Positions 39,511 through 54,100 of a stretch of DNA of 64,000 bases are shown piece by piece. Each line of letters begins with the position of its first letter. Within the stretch, counting starts at the first letter, position 1. Position numbers and translations under genes: made by a program. The DNA is from Loxodes magnus (lineage: Eukaryota > Ciliophora > Karyorelictea > Loxodida > Loxodidae). The notes beneath the pieces were generated by a model. It did no database searches, had not been told where the DNA came from, and saw nothing but the letters and a program-made list of their open reading frames with translations. Location: the NCBI GenBank assembly GCA_946699065.1, contig CAMPDV010000266.1, positions 1 through 64,000 on the forward strand, written 5' to 3'.

Positions 39511-40703
39511 TCTGATTTCTACTTAAATTAATATTTTATTCTTATATTAATGAGTAATAAAATTTATTCTTATTCTTACTTTTATTAAAATTATTTTATT
39601 TTATATTAAAATTAAGAAAATGCGGATTAAAACATTTGAGGAACTTCATTATATTATTTATCAATTTATTCTAATTTAATTATTATTGAGATTTAATTTT
39701 ATCTTGAGTGTTTCTTCTATGAATTTAAATTATAAATCTAGTTTCTCAATCAATTTTTCTATTTTTTCTATCCTTTATCTTTTTAATTTAATTCATATTG
39801 TAGATTAGTTATTCGTTGCTACATTGATTATGCATATGCCTCCTAAGATTATTTTTTTAAGCTTATTAAGGAACTTATTCTGATAGGTTAGAATATTCTT
39901 TTTTAATAAACGAGACAAAAGAGGACTTTCTTAGGTACCATTTTATATTAATATAATAATAATCTCTAATTAAGGTGTGCAAGAATCTAGTTAATTAAAT
40001 GTTTCGATTCTGATTTGAGTTATCCATTTAAACCATAAGTTTCATTTATGGAAGTGAGTTTGCACCTTGGAATATAATGAAAGGAATATATAGAGTTAAA
40101 GAAAAATGAACAAGAGTATTCACACAATGACAAGAAAAACTTTACTGCCATTTACATTTGTTATAAATGTCTTAACTTAAACACTTTTACTATATTAAAT
40201 AAAACAAAATTGTTTTAGAATTAGCAGCCTCTAATCTTAAATAGTCTCCTTAGCATTAAATATTAAACAACTTTAAAAAATAAAGTCTTAATTTTTAATC
40301 TTTAGCAACTACTTTAATATTATATCACAAATCTATTGCATCAGTAAACCACAAAATCCATGCTAAAGTTTATATAATAATGAAAAAAAGGAGAGATAAA
40401 CTACCTTTCTATCACTGTTCCTTCTTTTAATTTTCATAGTATAATCATTTCTCTAAAGTTCCTTAAGAAATATTTAAATCTCTAGTTACACTCTTCATAG
40501 TTAGCAATACCTTAGCACATAATCTTTCTATTCCTTGTTAAGTTTAATCATTTACTTCTTTATTTCTAACTTCTAAAACTATCTCCAATTTCTTTATTTT
40601 ACACTTATTCTTTTACTAATTATACTTAAATTCTTCTTTAGAGCTTTAAAATACATAGTAACTTATTTATATAATTAAATATTTTTAAATTATATAAATT
40701 AAA
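39511..40703. other. AT-rich spacer, nothing firm
   Basis: No gene, RNA or repeat recognised between the patch at 39.2-39.5 kb and the zinc-knuckle gene. Confidence 0.5.
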
Positions 40704-41440
40704 ATGGCTAGCTTCAAGAAAGGTTTCTTTAACACCTCATCAAAACAAGAGAGAAGATAGAAATATTTTCTCTTACCACGTCTTAATTTCAAAAAGTTCA
40801 ACCTTATGTAGACCAAAATTAACCAGCAAAGAAGATACTAAAAAAATTCAGAACAGAATATTATCAATACAATCAATACTTCCATTGAAAACTGAAAAAG
40901 AGACCACTCAACGTAATCACTAAAAGTAATAATTAAAAAATAAAAATAAATGAAGAAGGTGAAGTACGTTTATTCATTATAGACTATGATACCTTTGATT
41001 TAGATAACATTGAAATAGAATAAATGGACTTTTAATAGATAAACCAGCTAATTTATACGTTTATAAAAAAAATTCGTAGAAGATTTAAACTCATAGAAGG
41101 AAGAAATATACGAAATAAGTAAAAACCTAATAAATCATGAAGATGATGATGAAGTCCATATGATAGACTGAAGAGCTAAAGCTGGAGTTTATGAACGAAT
41201 AGCAGGTTAGAGAATGATATTTGAATAATGAGAGAGCAAAATTAAAAAATTGAGTTTAATTAGATTTAAGACTCCGATGAATCGAAGAAAATTGCAGAAG
41301 ACTTCAAAATAAACCCATGAAAATAGAAAAACAAGAAAGAAAAATCCATAGACCAAAAAAGATGCCACTTATGCAACAGTACGCTTCATTTGTGATGCAA
41401 ATGTCCAAAACAAGGAGAAATAGAAGAATAAATTATTATA
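40704..41440 (+). pseudogene. CCHC zinc-knuckle protein gene, frameshifted
   Basis: Starts Met-Ala-Ser-Phe-Lys-Lys-Gly-Phe-Phe, similar to the start of the coiled-coil gene at 42836. The middle includes an acidic stretch (Glu-Asp-Asp-Asp-Glu-Val). Near the end Cys-His-Leu-Cys-Asn-Ser-Thr-Leu-His-Leu-Trp-Cys-Lys-Cys matches a C-X2-C-X4-H-X4-C zinc knuckle, with the Trp encoded by TGA. Zinc knuckles bind nucleic acid and are typical of retroelement ORF1/Gag-like proteins. At least two frame changes are needed to join the parts, so it is probably a pseudogene. Retroelement origin is inferred. Confidence 0.5.
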
Positions 41441-41929
41441 CTAATAAATCAATTTTTACTTTTAAGCTAAAGGGAAAACTATATTAATTAACGATTAATA
41501 AAAGATAGTTAATGTACTATTTACATATTATCAAATAAAATTTTAGCTAATATTACTTTATAAAATGTCTAAAAGTTAAAAGGAAGAAATTACATTAGCT
41601 TTAGATATAAAAGTTGCAAATAACAATATAAATAGTATTTATAAATAAATATATACTTAAACTTAATAAATTTACAAATTTATAGAATATATTAAAGTTT
41701 TAAAATCTCTTAAAGAAAAATCATTATTGTTAGTTATTTCTAAATTTGCTTGATTACATAAACTTGCTATTAATATAAGGTGTATTTTAAATACTTATAT
41801 TTTTTATATATTGATTAGTAATCAAAGTAAAAAATAAAAATTTCTTAAAAAGATACAAAAATATTCAGATACATAACAAATATCGAACATAAAAAATCTA
41901 AAATAGCCAAAACAGATTTTACTAATTCT

Positions 41930-42836
41930 TATATATTATCTATTACTAATTTACTAGACAAGACATAATTAAATGTTTGGCTTCTTCGCGGTATTTCAAC
42001 TTCTTTCTAACCAACCTCTAGATTGCTCTTGAGGTTTAATATAAAAGTTTCAAAATCTCTACAATTTTTCTCCTTGTCATATATGTGATTCTTGAGTTCT
42101 CTTTTCGCCTTGATATATTTTTTCTTGCAAATGTTTCCAAATTTTTTACAATATACTCTTTCTCTTGATAGTTTTAGTTGATTTTTTATTTATTTTAATT
42201 CTCCAAACTTCTTTTAATAGTTTCAGTATTCTTATTTAAAGTTGGAAAATTTCTAACATCTTTTCCACAGTTTTGTTTGAAGTTGCAGTGTTAGTATCTT
42301 TTCTCCTCTCTTTTAGGTTTAAATCTTGATTTTTTATTTCCTTTAATTATATTGGCTCGCTTCTTGTTCTCTTAGTTCAATTTAATAATACAATATTTGT
42401 TGATTTTCTTCTTTTATTTTGTCCGTCTCTTTCTGCTTTTAATGCTAGTTCTATGAATGGCTGTTTTGATCTTGTAAAATGTTTCAAAATGTGTTAAGGT
42501 TTCTTTCTTAGGTCATGAGTCTTGATTCTATTTCCTTTGTAATTTCAAGATTTTTCATCAGTATCCTTTTATCTTTCTTCAGCTTTTTTATCTCTTTCTG
42601 GAGGTTCAGCACTACTTTTATCAGCTAATCATAGTTTATTTACTGTTATGTAATTTAATTTGATACTTCTGATTGTATAATTTGTTTTCTATTTCCTAGG
42701 TTTCTCTTCATAGGTGGGAAACTCGCTTGAACTCAACGACTTTAATAATGGCCTCTTCCAAGTCCTAGTTTCTATAGGTCGTTACTAACTCCTGGTTTCT
42801 TGAAGCCGCGAAAAATCCTGGCTTAAATAATGACAT
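41930..42836 (-). pseudogene. Coiled-coil protein gene (ORF1-like?), one frameshift
   Basis: Starts Met-Ser-Leu-Phe-Lys-Pro-Gly-Phe-Phe at 42836. With TAR as Gln and TGA as Trp (e.g. Ser-His-Leu-Trp-Arg-Glu, Thr-Phe-Trp-Asn-Ile-Leu, Glu-Tyr-Trp-Asn-Tyr) it reads as a Glu/Lys/Gln-rich coiled coil (Leu-Gln-Lys-Glu-Ile-Lys-Lys-Leu-Lys-Lys) of about 280 residues. The C-terminus may continue with a hydrophobic helix beyond 41930. One frame change at about 42620 interrupts it. An inverted truncated copy lies at 28915-29650. The N-terminus resembles the zinc-knuckle gene, so both may be ORF1-type proteins of retroelements; this is inference. Confidence 0.5.
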
Positions 42837-42839
42837 TTT

Positions 42840-43376
42840 TTTTCTTTTTATATTATTAATATACTATATTTTTAAATTAGATATATAATTTTTTATATGC
42901 AACGATGTTGGTTTCACTTAAATAATATTTTCTCAATAAATTTAATATATATTAAAATATTTATTTTTATATTAATACCTTTTATAAACAACAACTTTTA
43001 TCAATAATGTTAAGCTTATTTAATTACTAATTTACTATTTAATAACTCTAGCATTTTTTTAATATTTAAAAGATTTATCAAAATTTAAGAATATTAATTG
43101 TTTTTATACTTTTTCCTTATTAAATTACACTATTAGCATTTTATTACATTCATTTTACTTAAGCTTTTATACTTTTTTATTAAATCTTTATCAAACTTAG
43201 TTTAATTAATATAAATACTAATCTTATTTTTAATTAATTTAAATATCAAATCTATTTTAATTAGAATTATTATTTAGCACTTAGATTTATGAAATGTATA
43301 GAGTTTATGAAATAATGGAATTATTTTATAATTTTAATTTTTTAAATACTTTAATTTATTTATTTCTAGTTCGAAG
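42840..43376. other. AT-rich spacer at inner edge of right arm
   Basis: Almost pure A/T sequence. No feature seen. The right arm homology begins at about 43290-43370. Confidence 0.5.
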
Positions 43377-45524
43377 TCAAATACTTCTCACATCAAAATC
43401 CATTTCTTGCTCTTTCAGTCTTGTCAGTCTTTCACAAAATATTTCTATTTTTGTGAACTGTAGAGTCATTAAATTGATTCATTAAACATTTACTTTAGTA
43501 CATTATGTTAAGTTTAATTTTCTCAAGCTGCTCCAAATTGGATATTAAGACCCAGTCTCATCTCTTATAGGAAATGCTGCTTCCGTTATTTCTTCATTAC
43601 TTTCAAGATTTAAATTTTTTAACTTAGAACAATTTTTAATTATTTAAACTACATCTTCATTTACTAAACTTAGCCCTTTTAATTCTAATTATATTAAATT
43701 TTTAATTTAAATAATTTATTTAATTCAAATTTTACATTCGATATTGCTCTCACCAAAAGAACTATTAATTATCTCTTAGGATTATAATTTTTAAGTTGCT
43801 AAACTTCCTTTCAAAGTTTGTTCACTTTTTTGAATGGAAATAAGCTTTAAATTCGTGCAGTTTTTAAAAATTAAGTAAAGAGTTTCATCTGTTATATGAT
43901 TAATTTCTCTTAATTAAATATACTCTAGTTTAGATGAATAAATACCAAGCTATTGAATTGTTTCATTTTTAATTTTATTCATTTTATAAACATTTAAGTT
44001 TTTTAGATTAGGAGCATTTTAAATTATGAATAAGATAGTTTCATCTCTAACAAAATCGCATTATCAAAAGTAAATAAACTCTAACTTTATAAATTAGTGT
44101 GATATCTAAACTAAGATATTTTCTCCCAATTGCATATTTACTTATTATGTATTACTAACTTAAGTAAATAAATTATCAAAAATTAATTATTTAATATTAG
44201 GAGCTTTATATAGCAGAACTCTTAAAATCTAATCACTTTATTGTTAAGCATCCTTTATAAAAACTTTCTCTAGATTATAAAGAAATTTCTAATTTCCAAA
44301 GTTAATATCCTATTAATCTTTACTCTATTGCTAGTTATCAATTTAATTATTATCCTTATCTTAAATTCATCATAGATTCTTTATATTAGGAGAGCTTTAC
44401 AGAATAAATTAGAAAAATTCGTAATTAAAAGGATTCTTATGTAACATTTCAATTGCTTCAAGATTTTAATTCTGACAACTAAATAAATCTCTTAAAGCCT
44501 AATCTGAGAATTAAGTATTTCTAAGGCTAAACCTTTAAAGGTTTAACCTTTTAACTTTATCTAAAAACTAATCAGGTTCTTTATATGTTTCTATTATTTA
44601 AATTTTATTTAAGTTAGGGCAAAAATCAATAAACTCGTCTAATTTTTTATTATAGTTTATATTAATGTTATGAATGTATTATCCCTTTATTTTTAAATAA
44701 TCTTTTATCTTTTGGTAATTTATCATTTCACAATCTATTTCTAGATTTTCTATTTTTAGACTTTAACAATAATCAACCAAAAACTAACCTGATATCTATT
44801 TGACTTTGTTGAGATATACTGATTTTAAATTTGTTAACTCTTATATAAAGTATAAATTTTAATCTCTAATTATAGTATCTTCAATTTTTAAGTTGGTTAA
44901 ACTTTTTAAATTTTATAAATTAGGTAAGGAATCAAAATTATTATTGGATCAATTTTATATTATAATTTCCTTTAGTTTCATTAGAGAGGGATTTTTCAGT
45001 TTTTAAATTCTGAGGTTTATAGATTTCTCCAAATTATTCCTAATTTATAGGCACACATTTTAAGACAAAAAGTTTCCATCTATATCTATTGTTTCTACAT
45101 CAGATTTACTTATCTATCTCAAAATTCATTCTATCTTATTCTTCGTTTATAATTTTTCGTTTTTTACTCTATAAATGTATAGTTCCTTAAATAGATAACT
45201 AAAATTATAGAAATATCTATTTACTTACTGTAACTAAGCTATATCATTTAGATTTAGAAATTATGTAAGCAAATCCAAGATATATTTGCTATTCCAAAGC
45301 ATAGACTATTTTAGCTAATATTTCCTCTCATGCTTCTCTATATTTTATTTTTATTCTTCCTTATTATTTTTCATCTCTAGTTGTTCCTCTTGCAAGACTT
45401 CGCTTTTAACAGTTTAGCATTACTGACTTGAAATATCTTATTTAGATTACTCTTCCTGTTTTTATTTCTATAAGAGTATAGGTTCGCTGGGCTAAATACT
45501 TGAAGTTCTAGTATTTTCAGCCAT
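43377..45524 (-). CDS. F-box/LRR protein, copy 5, intact (715 aa)
   Basis: Same architecture as copy 2: Gln/Lys-rich N-terminus, F-box around Ile-Leu-Asp-Leu-Leu and Val-Asn-Arg-Tyr-Phe-Tyr, then LRRs to the end at Val-Arg-Ser-Ile TGA. The full frame is open with TAR=Gln and TGA=Trp. Start chosen at the conserved Met-Ala-Glu-Asn-Thr-Arg-Thr. It is the mirror partner of copy 2 by position, and the N-terminal region agrees with copy 2. The central LRR block instead resembles copy 1 (Asn-Glu-Thr-Ile-Gln-Gln-Leu-Gly-Ile-Tyr-Ser-Ser-Lys). Upstream elements (palindrome, hairpin) are kept at about 45630 and 45778-45812. Confidence 0.83.
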
Positions 45525-45777
45525 TTTATAATAAATGTTTAAAAGGTAGTTAATAAAGGTAAATTATGATATAAGCGAAAGAAAAAGAAAAGAAAAAGTT
45601 AGAATTATAAAATAAATAATGAAGCATCATAAATTATGATACTTACCCCTAATTGATTAGTAGCTATATTATAATAAAATATATTATATTATAAGTTAGA
45701 AATAAATACTTTTACATTATAACTGTTTATTAATAGTTTTAACAAAAAGTTTAAATGCATATAAAAAAAGACTTGTA

Positions 45778-45812
45778 TTATTGAGCGCGTAGCACCTTAT
45801 TGATGCACAGCT
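45778..45812 (-). repeat. Short hairpin-forming repeat upstream of copy 5
   Basis: Contains GAGCGCGTAGCACCT, inverse orientation of the motif at 26289-26325, at the matching distance from the F-box start. Confidence 0.6.
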
Positions 45813-46125
45813 ATTTATAATAATTTATTATAATAGGGTTAAGTGAAGCATATAGTAAAATAATTGTTTAAAATTAATGTTATGCATTACTTATTTATAT
45901 GGATAATATTAATACCCTTTTATCAATCATCCTTTAATTATTTGTTTGATTGAGAGAAATAAATAAAAATAAGAAAATTACAAAAATAAATAAGTAAAGC
46001 TTATTATTTAAAGGAATTAAGGATAATAACCTCTTAAGAAGATAAAAATTACTAAAAGTTATAAAATAAGAAATAGAGAGAACAAATTATAGTAATCATT
46101 TATATGTTTATATTACTTATCTTTT

Positions 46126-46773
46126 ATGGCTATATGTTTAATGCTTTACTTTAACTATCTAATTATCATGGTTATTCTATAACTTCTAGCTTCTTATTAA
46201 GTTTACATATATTTTTAAAGTTTTTAATTAATTTGAATATTCTACTATTTTGAACAGTAGACTATAGAAAAGCTAACTAATTAAAAAGTGAAGGAAATAT
46301 TAGATATATATGAATTTCAATAAATTATCATTATTTTAGTTATTTCTTAATATACGAAAATCCTAATAGACAAGTAACAAAATTCTATTATTTAAGTTAT
46401 AGAAAATCTGAGTAGCTCAGAATATTTTAAACTTATCTAAAAATATTCAGAAATAAACTAATCTTAAATCTATATAAGTTAAAAAGTAAGAAAACAAACT
46501 AAAAGACAATATCTGAAAGGAAATAACTTCCATTTATCCAGCATCGAATGAAATATCTATAAGAAGAAGTTAAGAATTTATGATCTGCTCGAAAACCTTT
46601 AAAATATGAAACCTGAAGAAGGTAGAGATAAAGGAAAATAGTAGAATGCTAAGGACAAAGGACATACTATTATTTTGAACTGTTAATTAATTAAAGCTAC
46701 TAAGTAAAATATCTAATACTTATATATTTATAAGGGACTTTTTATGTATTTATATAGCCTCACAAATAAATGA
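46126..46773 (+). CDS. ORF Y, unknown basic protein, right arm (215 aa)
   Basis: Mirror copy of the ORF at 8511-9158, equal in length and without indels against it. It has two internal TGA codons read as Trp, one of them in Ile-Glu-Trp-Asn-Ile-Tyr-Lys-Lys-Lys, where unit 1 has Arg and unit 2 has Gln. Charged central helix and hydrophilic tail; no domain recognised. Preservation of length between the two most distant copies is the main support. Confidence 0.42.
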
Positions 46774-49700
46774 TTCAATTTTCTTTCTTTCAAATGAGTA
46801 AGAAAATTGGATTTAAAAGAGGATTGAATTTCATTAAACAGCAAGAAGATAGCCAAAAAAATATCTTTATAATATATTAAAAAAGTAAACTTAAATTAGC
46901 TTAAAATACATAAAGGATAAATATTTGATTCTTTATCAGTTTATCAAGTTATAGTATCTTTATACTGCAATATACCTATTACATGTCATAATAACTTAAA
47001 TATTATATTAAAAGTAGAACATCTAATTGTGAATAAACTTGAAGATAATATAGAAAATTATTTAACATCATATAAAAAGCAAAGCAACTTAGTTTTCCTT
47101 CTATAATCAAAATTACAACTAAGAAAGATTTAGGACTACAAAAAATAAAACTGAAGCATCAATTAATAAAACTTTTTATTTAATATAACTAAGATTTATC
47201 AAAAAAAGAATGCTAAATGAAATAAATTAGACTGAGGATTTCATTATCAAAGCAAATAGTGGTATAAATTAAGTTAATCTGGCTTTATAATTAGATACTA
47301 AAAGGGATTAAAAACTAAAAAACTTACAATTGAAGTTGTCACTTAAATGAGTCAAGAAAATGTTCAACTTAAAGTCATAAAGTTAAATAAATTGATGAGT
47401 TATTTTAAGGCGTAGCAGTTCTAATATTAGTATCAGATAGTTTAAGTAAAGAATAAATCAGTTGGAAAATAAAGTTTAGATTTATAGGGAAGTTTTGTAG
47501 CTTTGGGATAAAGTAATTAATTTCATATAGCAGCAACTCAAACTCAAAAAGGATAAAACTGTATAATAGTATATAGAAGACAGAGCAATTAGTTAATAAA
47601 GTAAAATCTTCGTTTAAACATTAGAAAATAAAGAAATAGTCCAATAAATGGAATTTTCTAATGTTGTATAAAATTTAAATCCTAATTCTCCTTTTAAAAG
47701 AAAGATAGGGAAGCATTGAACTGCATTTAGTTCTAGAACTCACATTAAAAGTTCTTGCTTTAATACTATTAATAATAATATTTTAAATTAACTATGAAGT
47801 AATTACTCAAATAGGAAAAGTAGCTACGAAAGTTTTGTTTAGCTTAAAACAATTAAGCTTGCAGTTAAATGATGAATCCTTAAAAAACCGCAAATAAGAT
47901 AAGACTGAATCCTAAATACTGAAATTTGCTTGATCTTTTATTCTAGAATCCCCTAACTTATTGAAACTTTATGCAATCTTTGAAGATTAAAATCAAACTA
48001 CTTGTTAATTTTTTAAAAGAGAGACAAATCTATTTAAGATCATCAGCAAAAATTATTTAAAAGAATAGAAATCAAAAATATAATTCTACAAGTCCTTTAA
48101 GAAGTTTTTTATTGTCATTCAGTTAAAATTTTTCATAAAGAATAATCTTTAAAATATTTTTAGAAGGTGCTAAATTCTAGATAGATGGGAGTAAAAATTA
48201 TATTTCACACTGAAAAAATTTAGCAGAATATCTGGGAAAACCAAAATAAATAAGGTATCCACTCTATTTATCTCAAGGAATATGTTTGATTACTTTCCAA
48301 ATTAAAGTGATGAATGGAGTTTCCAGATTTATCTTGATTATTATTGGTAGGATTCATTTCTTTTAAAATGAGTAAATAGAAGACCGAGTAAATAAGGACT
48401 ATAACTAAATAAATTAACAGACAGATATAAAAAATAAAGATAAAATCTAGATAAGAAAATGACACTAAATATTAGAAGAAAGAAAGAGGTTTTATATTAA
48501 AAAATTGCCGAATATAGAACATATCTAAGGCTAAACTATTTAAGATGCTTAAGGCATTAAAATTTAATGATTTAATGAAAATTTACCTCTATTAACTAGA
48601 GAAACCTTCAGAAAAGAATCATCAAAATAAGTTAATAAAAATCTATCAAAGGATATCTTTGATAAAAAGTATCTTTATCTATGGATGATTAATTTTTATT
48701 GGAATAAATTAAGATTTCTGAATAATAGATTATGACATAGATGGAATATATTATTCTAATTTTGTAATTCTTTAAAAAAAATTAAAGAGCAACTAAAGAA
48801 GTAGCTTTCAAATACTCTTTATTTAAGATAAAAACAGTACTAGGTATTTGAAACGAGATAAATTTCTGATAGTTTTGAAAGGAATAGAAGAGTTCTATAG
48901 AAGATAAAATGATAAGCTTAGTAATTAATTATTAGAATCTAAAATCCAAATAATAAATAAGCTTAAATAAGTATTTAGGTATAATAGTAGTAAACTTTAA
49001 TTATAATATCACCTTTATTAGAAGCTAAACTAATATTTTAGAAATTTAGCTATACTATTTATTGGAAACAGTATTAGATAGCTTAAAAGCATATATCTTT
49101 AAAAATAGATTAGAGATATAATCCTACAATAATTAATTAAGAAAAAAGAGAAAGATATATTTCAAATACTCATAGAAATCACATTTAGAAAATAAATCAA
49201 AACATTAAACATTTATTACCTCTAATTAACAGTACAAACATCATTATTTTAATGCTAAACATTCAAAAATTTACTTAATCTATAAACCTTTTAAAATTTA
49301 AACATTTACTTCTCTTATTCAATAATCAAAAAGTTTCCAATATATCACCATTTTAATTACACATACTTACAAATTAAAAATTATTGGATTATAAACTAAA
49401 ATATATTACACAAGTTGAAAGCTAAAATATTAGGTAATTATAAGAGAATTTCAGAAAATCATAAGTGCTTTTGTGAAGAGAGTATGAATAATAAATTACT
49501 TTCGTTAAAAGTTTAACAAATTAAAGATAAAGAAGGTTCTTATAAATTAAATTAATTAATAAGATAATTTTTTTTATTTGTATATGAAGAAATTCTAGCT
49601 TGAAATGATTAGAATTAAAATTACTCTAATCTATTAAGATTTTATTTTATTAAGATATTTTATAAAAATTAGTGTATATAAAAATTATGCAAAGGAACAG

Positions 49701-49775
49701 AGAAAGATAACTTTTTTATTATATAGATTTAAAATATTTTGGGAAGTAATAAAATAAATGTTTAGAAAGAAGCTT
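46774..49775. other. AT-rich stretch, mirror of 5505-8510
   Basis: Inverse copy of the region between actin and ORF Y. A Lys/Gln-rich coiled-coil-like translation is visible at about 47.4-47.75 kb on the plus strand (Asn-Gln-Leu-Glu-Asn-Lys-Val-Gln-Ile-Tyr), and a 65-codon ORF at 48268-48465 on the minus strand has a membrane-like start. Indels between copies break longer frames, so no gene is called. Confidence 0.45.
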
Positions 49776-49841
49776 AATTCAGGATTAAACTCAAAGTTTA
49801 TTTCCTCTTGAAAGACTTCCCTCTAATTCTCCTTCACTCAC

Positions 49842-50975
<1,134 letters not shown>

Positions 50976-52056
50976 TTTATAAAAGTGTTACGAAACCATC
51001 TTTTTAAATCATTTCTAGCCCCGCTTATCCCTTTTAAAATTTTCATAATAGTTAAATTAGAGATAAAAGAGTAGATGGAGCTATATAAGATTTGATAAGA
51101 TTTAGCAGAAACGAACATAAATATGGAATCAAATGTTAATTTTAAACTAAAAATAATTTAAATTATTTTAATAAAAAATATACAAATTTTAGCTGCTTTT
51201 CTATAATTATTTTATTTAAAAAATATTATTTTTAAATTACAATTTATTTTCATTTTTTCTCAAAAATATTCTGCATAAATAGCTTCTAATTTAAATCTAT
51301 AATTTAATCATTTTTTCTTTCTTTATATCTCTTATTTTTTATATTCTTATTCTTTTTCAGCTATTTTAGTAAAGATTTTAAATTTTAGATTTTGAAATTT
51401 TTAAACTTTTTTCTTAAACTTAAAGAGCTTAACACTAATTAGTTTGCCATTATAACTTTAATGTTAGACAATGAAAATTAAAGTCTTCAAACAATGTCTT
51501 AAATTAATCAAAATTTCATATAAATGTATTTATTTTTCCTCCTTTTATATTCTAAAGCTTAAACTTACAAATGTATACTAAGTTTTATGATATTTAAATA
51601 CTAAAAATTAGATTTTCTATTAACTAAAATTACAAGAGTATCTTATCTAAACATGAAGCATAATGTTAACTTTAGTGATATATATCATAATATTGATAAT
51701 TATCAAACTATATATATAAATTGTTTATTACTATAATTTCTTTAAGTTTCATTATTATCATTAATATATATAGTATTTAAAAGTTTGCTATAGTTAACTA
51801 AAGCATTTATATAGTAAAAAGCCTTTCTTTTTTAACATACTTATCTTTAAATTTTATATTGCTATTATCTTTTAGTTTTTCAGATACTCACTTCTTTACT
51901 TTCTGCTTGTACTATTGCCTATTTGATATCTTTAATGGTTAACCTTCTGAATGTTTACATTTAATATTTTAAAATAGTAATGAATAGCTAGAATTACAAT
52001 TATAGGAAATATATCTATAGTAATATTATCTTTTTATTTTATTTTATATATAGTAA
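50976..52056. promoter_or_regulatory. Upstream region of actin, right arm
   Basis: Mirror of 3240-4309. Conserved but without a visible gene; contains the GC-rich patch just upstream of the actin start. Confidence 0.35.
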
Positions 52057-52129
52057 GTCGCTGTAGTCTAGCTGCTTAGGGCACCACGTTGTGGCCGTCG
52101 AAACCGGAGTTCAAGTCTCTGCACCGACA
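52057..52129 (+). tRNA. tRNA-His-like gene (GTG), right arm
   Basis: Same 73 nt as in units 1 and 2, here on the plus strand, followed by TTTTTT. The identical mismatches show that the oddities predate the duplications or are maintained by conversion. Confidence 0.75.
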
Positions 52130-52599
52130 TTTTTTAAAGAAAAGATGAAATAAAAATGTAAATAAAACAAGCCTAGCTTATAATAATAAGTTGACTCTAT
52201 ACTAATTATCTCTACTTTAATGTAAACTAAGCTTTAATAATATAGAACAATCTAAACATGATAAATATAAAACTTTGCTTAATATAGCTATTTCATTATT
52301 AATAATCATTAAATTACTCTTTATCTAATAAATTAAATACATTAGAATTAATCAACTTTAATTTATGTTCAATTATGCTTCTTAATAACTTACCTATTAT
52401 TTAGACTATAATTCAAAGATACCATTTTTTTATATCTAAGTATATTCATTTATGCAAAATTAGCATTTATCATTTTCTATTTTTGGCGTTAACTTTACTA
52501 GATATTTAAATAATAGATAAATATAAAAGTATTAATAACTTTTATCTTTATGGGTATTCTGATTCTTAAATGTATTTAAAGCTTATTAAATTAAAATAA

Positions 52600-54100
52600 G
52601 TTATATGATAGTTAAATTATACAAAATTCTTACCTAATATATTTCTTTTATAAATAGCTAGCTCATTTCTAAACTCCTATTTATAGACTTCGCTAATTTA
52701 TTTAATTGTTCCTAAAATAATTCTAAAGTCTGCTTAATTACCTTAATTTTCCTTTGTAAGTTAGAAGTACTTTAATAAGTGAATATATTCCTTTTACAAG
52801 TAGATATTACTAATAATATATGAAAGTCTAAATCATAAAATCTTTAAATAAATTAATTGCTTAAGTTTATATATTAAATAGTAATTTTACCTAAAAGAGT
52901 TTGATAGATCTTTTAAAGCTTCGAAATATAATATAGTTATCCTTTTGGTTTTAATTTGCTTCATATATTTAAAATTATTAAAATAATTTTATAGCTTAAC
53001 CTTTAAGTAAAGTCTAATAAATTATAAAAATAGATATATTAAATTTTTGATTAATATTAGTAGGACTATACATTAAATAAATATAAATACATTTTTAAGA
53101 ATATATGATGTAAAGCTTGCTTTGCTTGATAAAGAAAGATTAATAATATCTTATTTAAATTATTTATACTTTTCTAGAATGCTTAGAAATTATTTTGACT
53201 GTTCTTTTTTTCAAACTTAGATAGGTGACTTGAGATTATATATAACTGAAGATTATCAAACTATATGAATATAATAAATTTTAAAGAATAGTTAAGTTAA
53301 TATTTTTTATATTAGTTTACTTAAATAAAACAAATGTAGTTATATGGTCTCTTTCATCCTTAAATTTAACTACTTTTAATATGAAATTCTTTTACTTTAT
53401 TGATAAATTGGTCATAGAGTTTCCAGTTGAAGCATCATATTAAATTCAATATCCTTAATATATTTTAGATTTAATGAATAATTTAACTCATCTATAATTT
53501 GGATTTGCTTACTTGCTTATTGAAATTAAAATATATGAGTAAATATTTTGACTTAGAAGCTATTTGATTATTTATTCTGAGTCTATTTCCTTTTAATATT
53601 ATCTAAATAATTAATTTTTTAATAGCTTCAATTATTAAATTTTTTATAGTTATTCTTATATAGAACTTCATTTTCTTTAATATAAGATTTTGCTTTCTAT
53701 TTAAGCTATTAAATTTTTTCCTATATATGTTCTAACAATTCTTATTCATATTAAAGTAAAATATCCTTACCATCATAGGATTTTAAATATGTAGAATAAA
53801 TTGTTATTTACCTTTATTATTCTAAAGTTCTATCCTCTAAAGCCTTTTATCTTTTCTCAAATCTAATATATTAATAGTTTAGCTGAGCTTTAACTATTTG
53901 ATACTAAAGTTATTTTTTTACACTTAATTGATTTATAACTTTATCATTATTTGAAAGATGCTTAAATGATGTTAAAAAGTTTTCTTTTTAAATATAGTTA
54001 CTTGAAATAAAAGGATGATTTCATATAATAATTTACATCTTTAATATTTATCTTAACACTTTATTTATATATAGGACTAGCACCTTTCTATTTCTTATTT
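52600..54100 (-). CDS. Uncertain protein-coding locus X, right arm
   Basis: Mirror of 1200-2700 and more diverged, so useful for judging frames. Changes relative to unit 1 are mainly silent in one frame over the 5' two-thirds and in another frame further on. Several single-base indels near the 3' part suggest loss of function in at least one copy. Confidence 0.33.
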
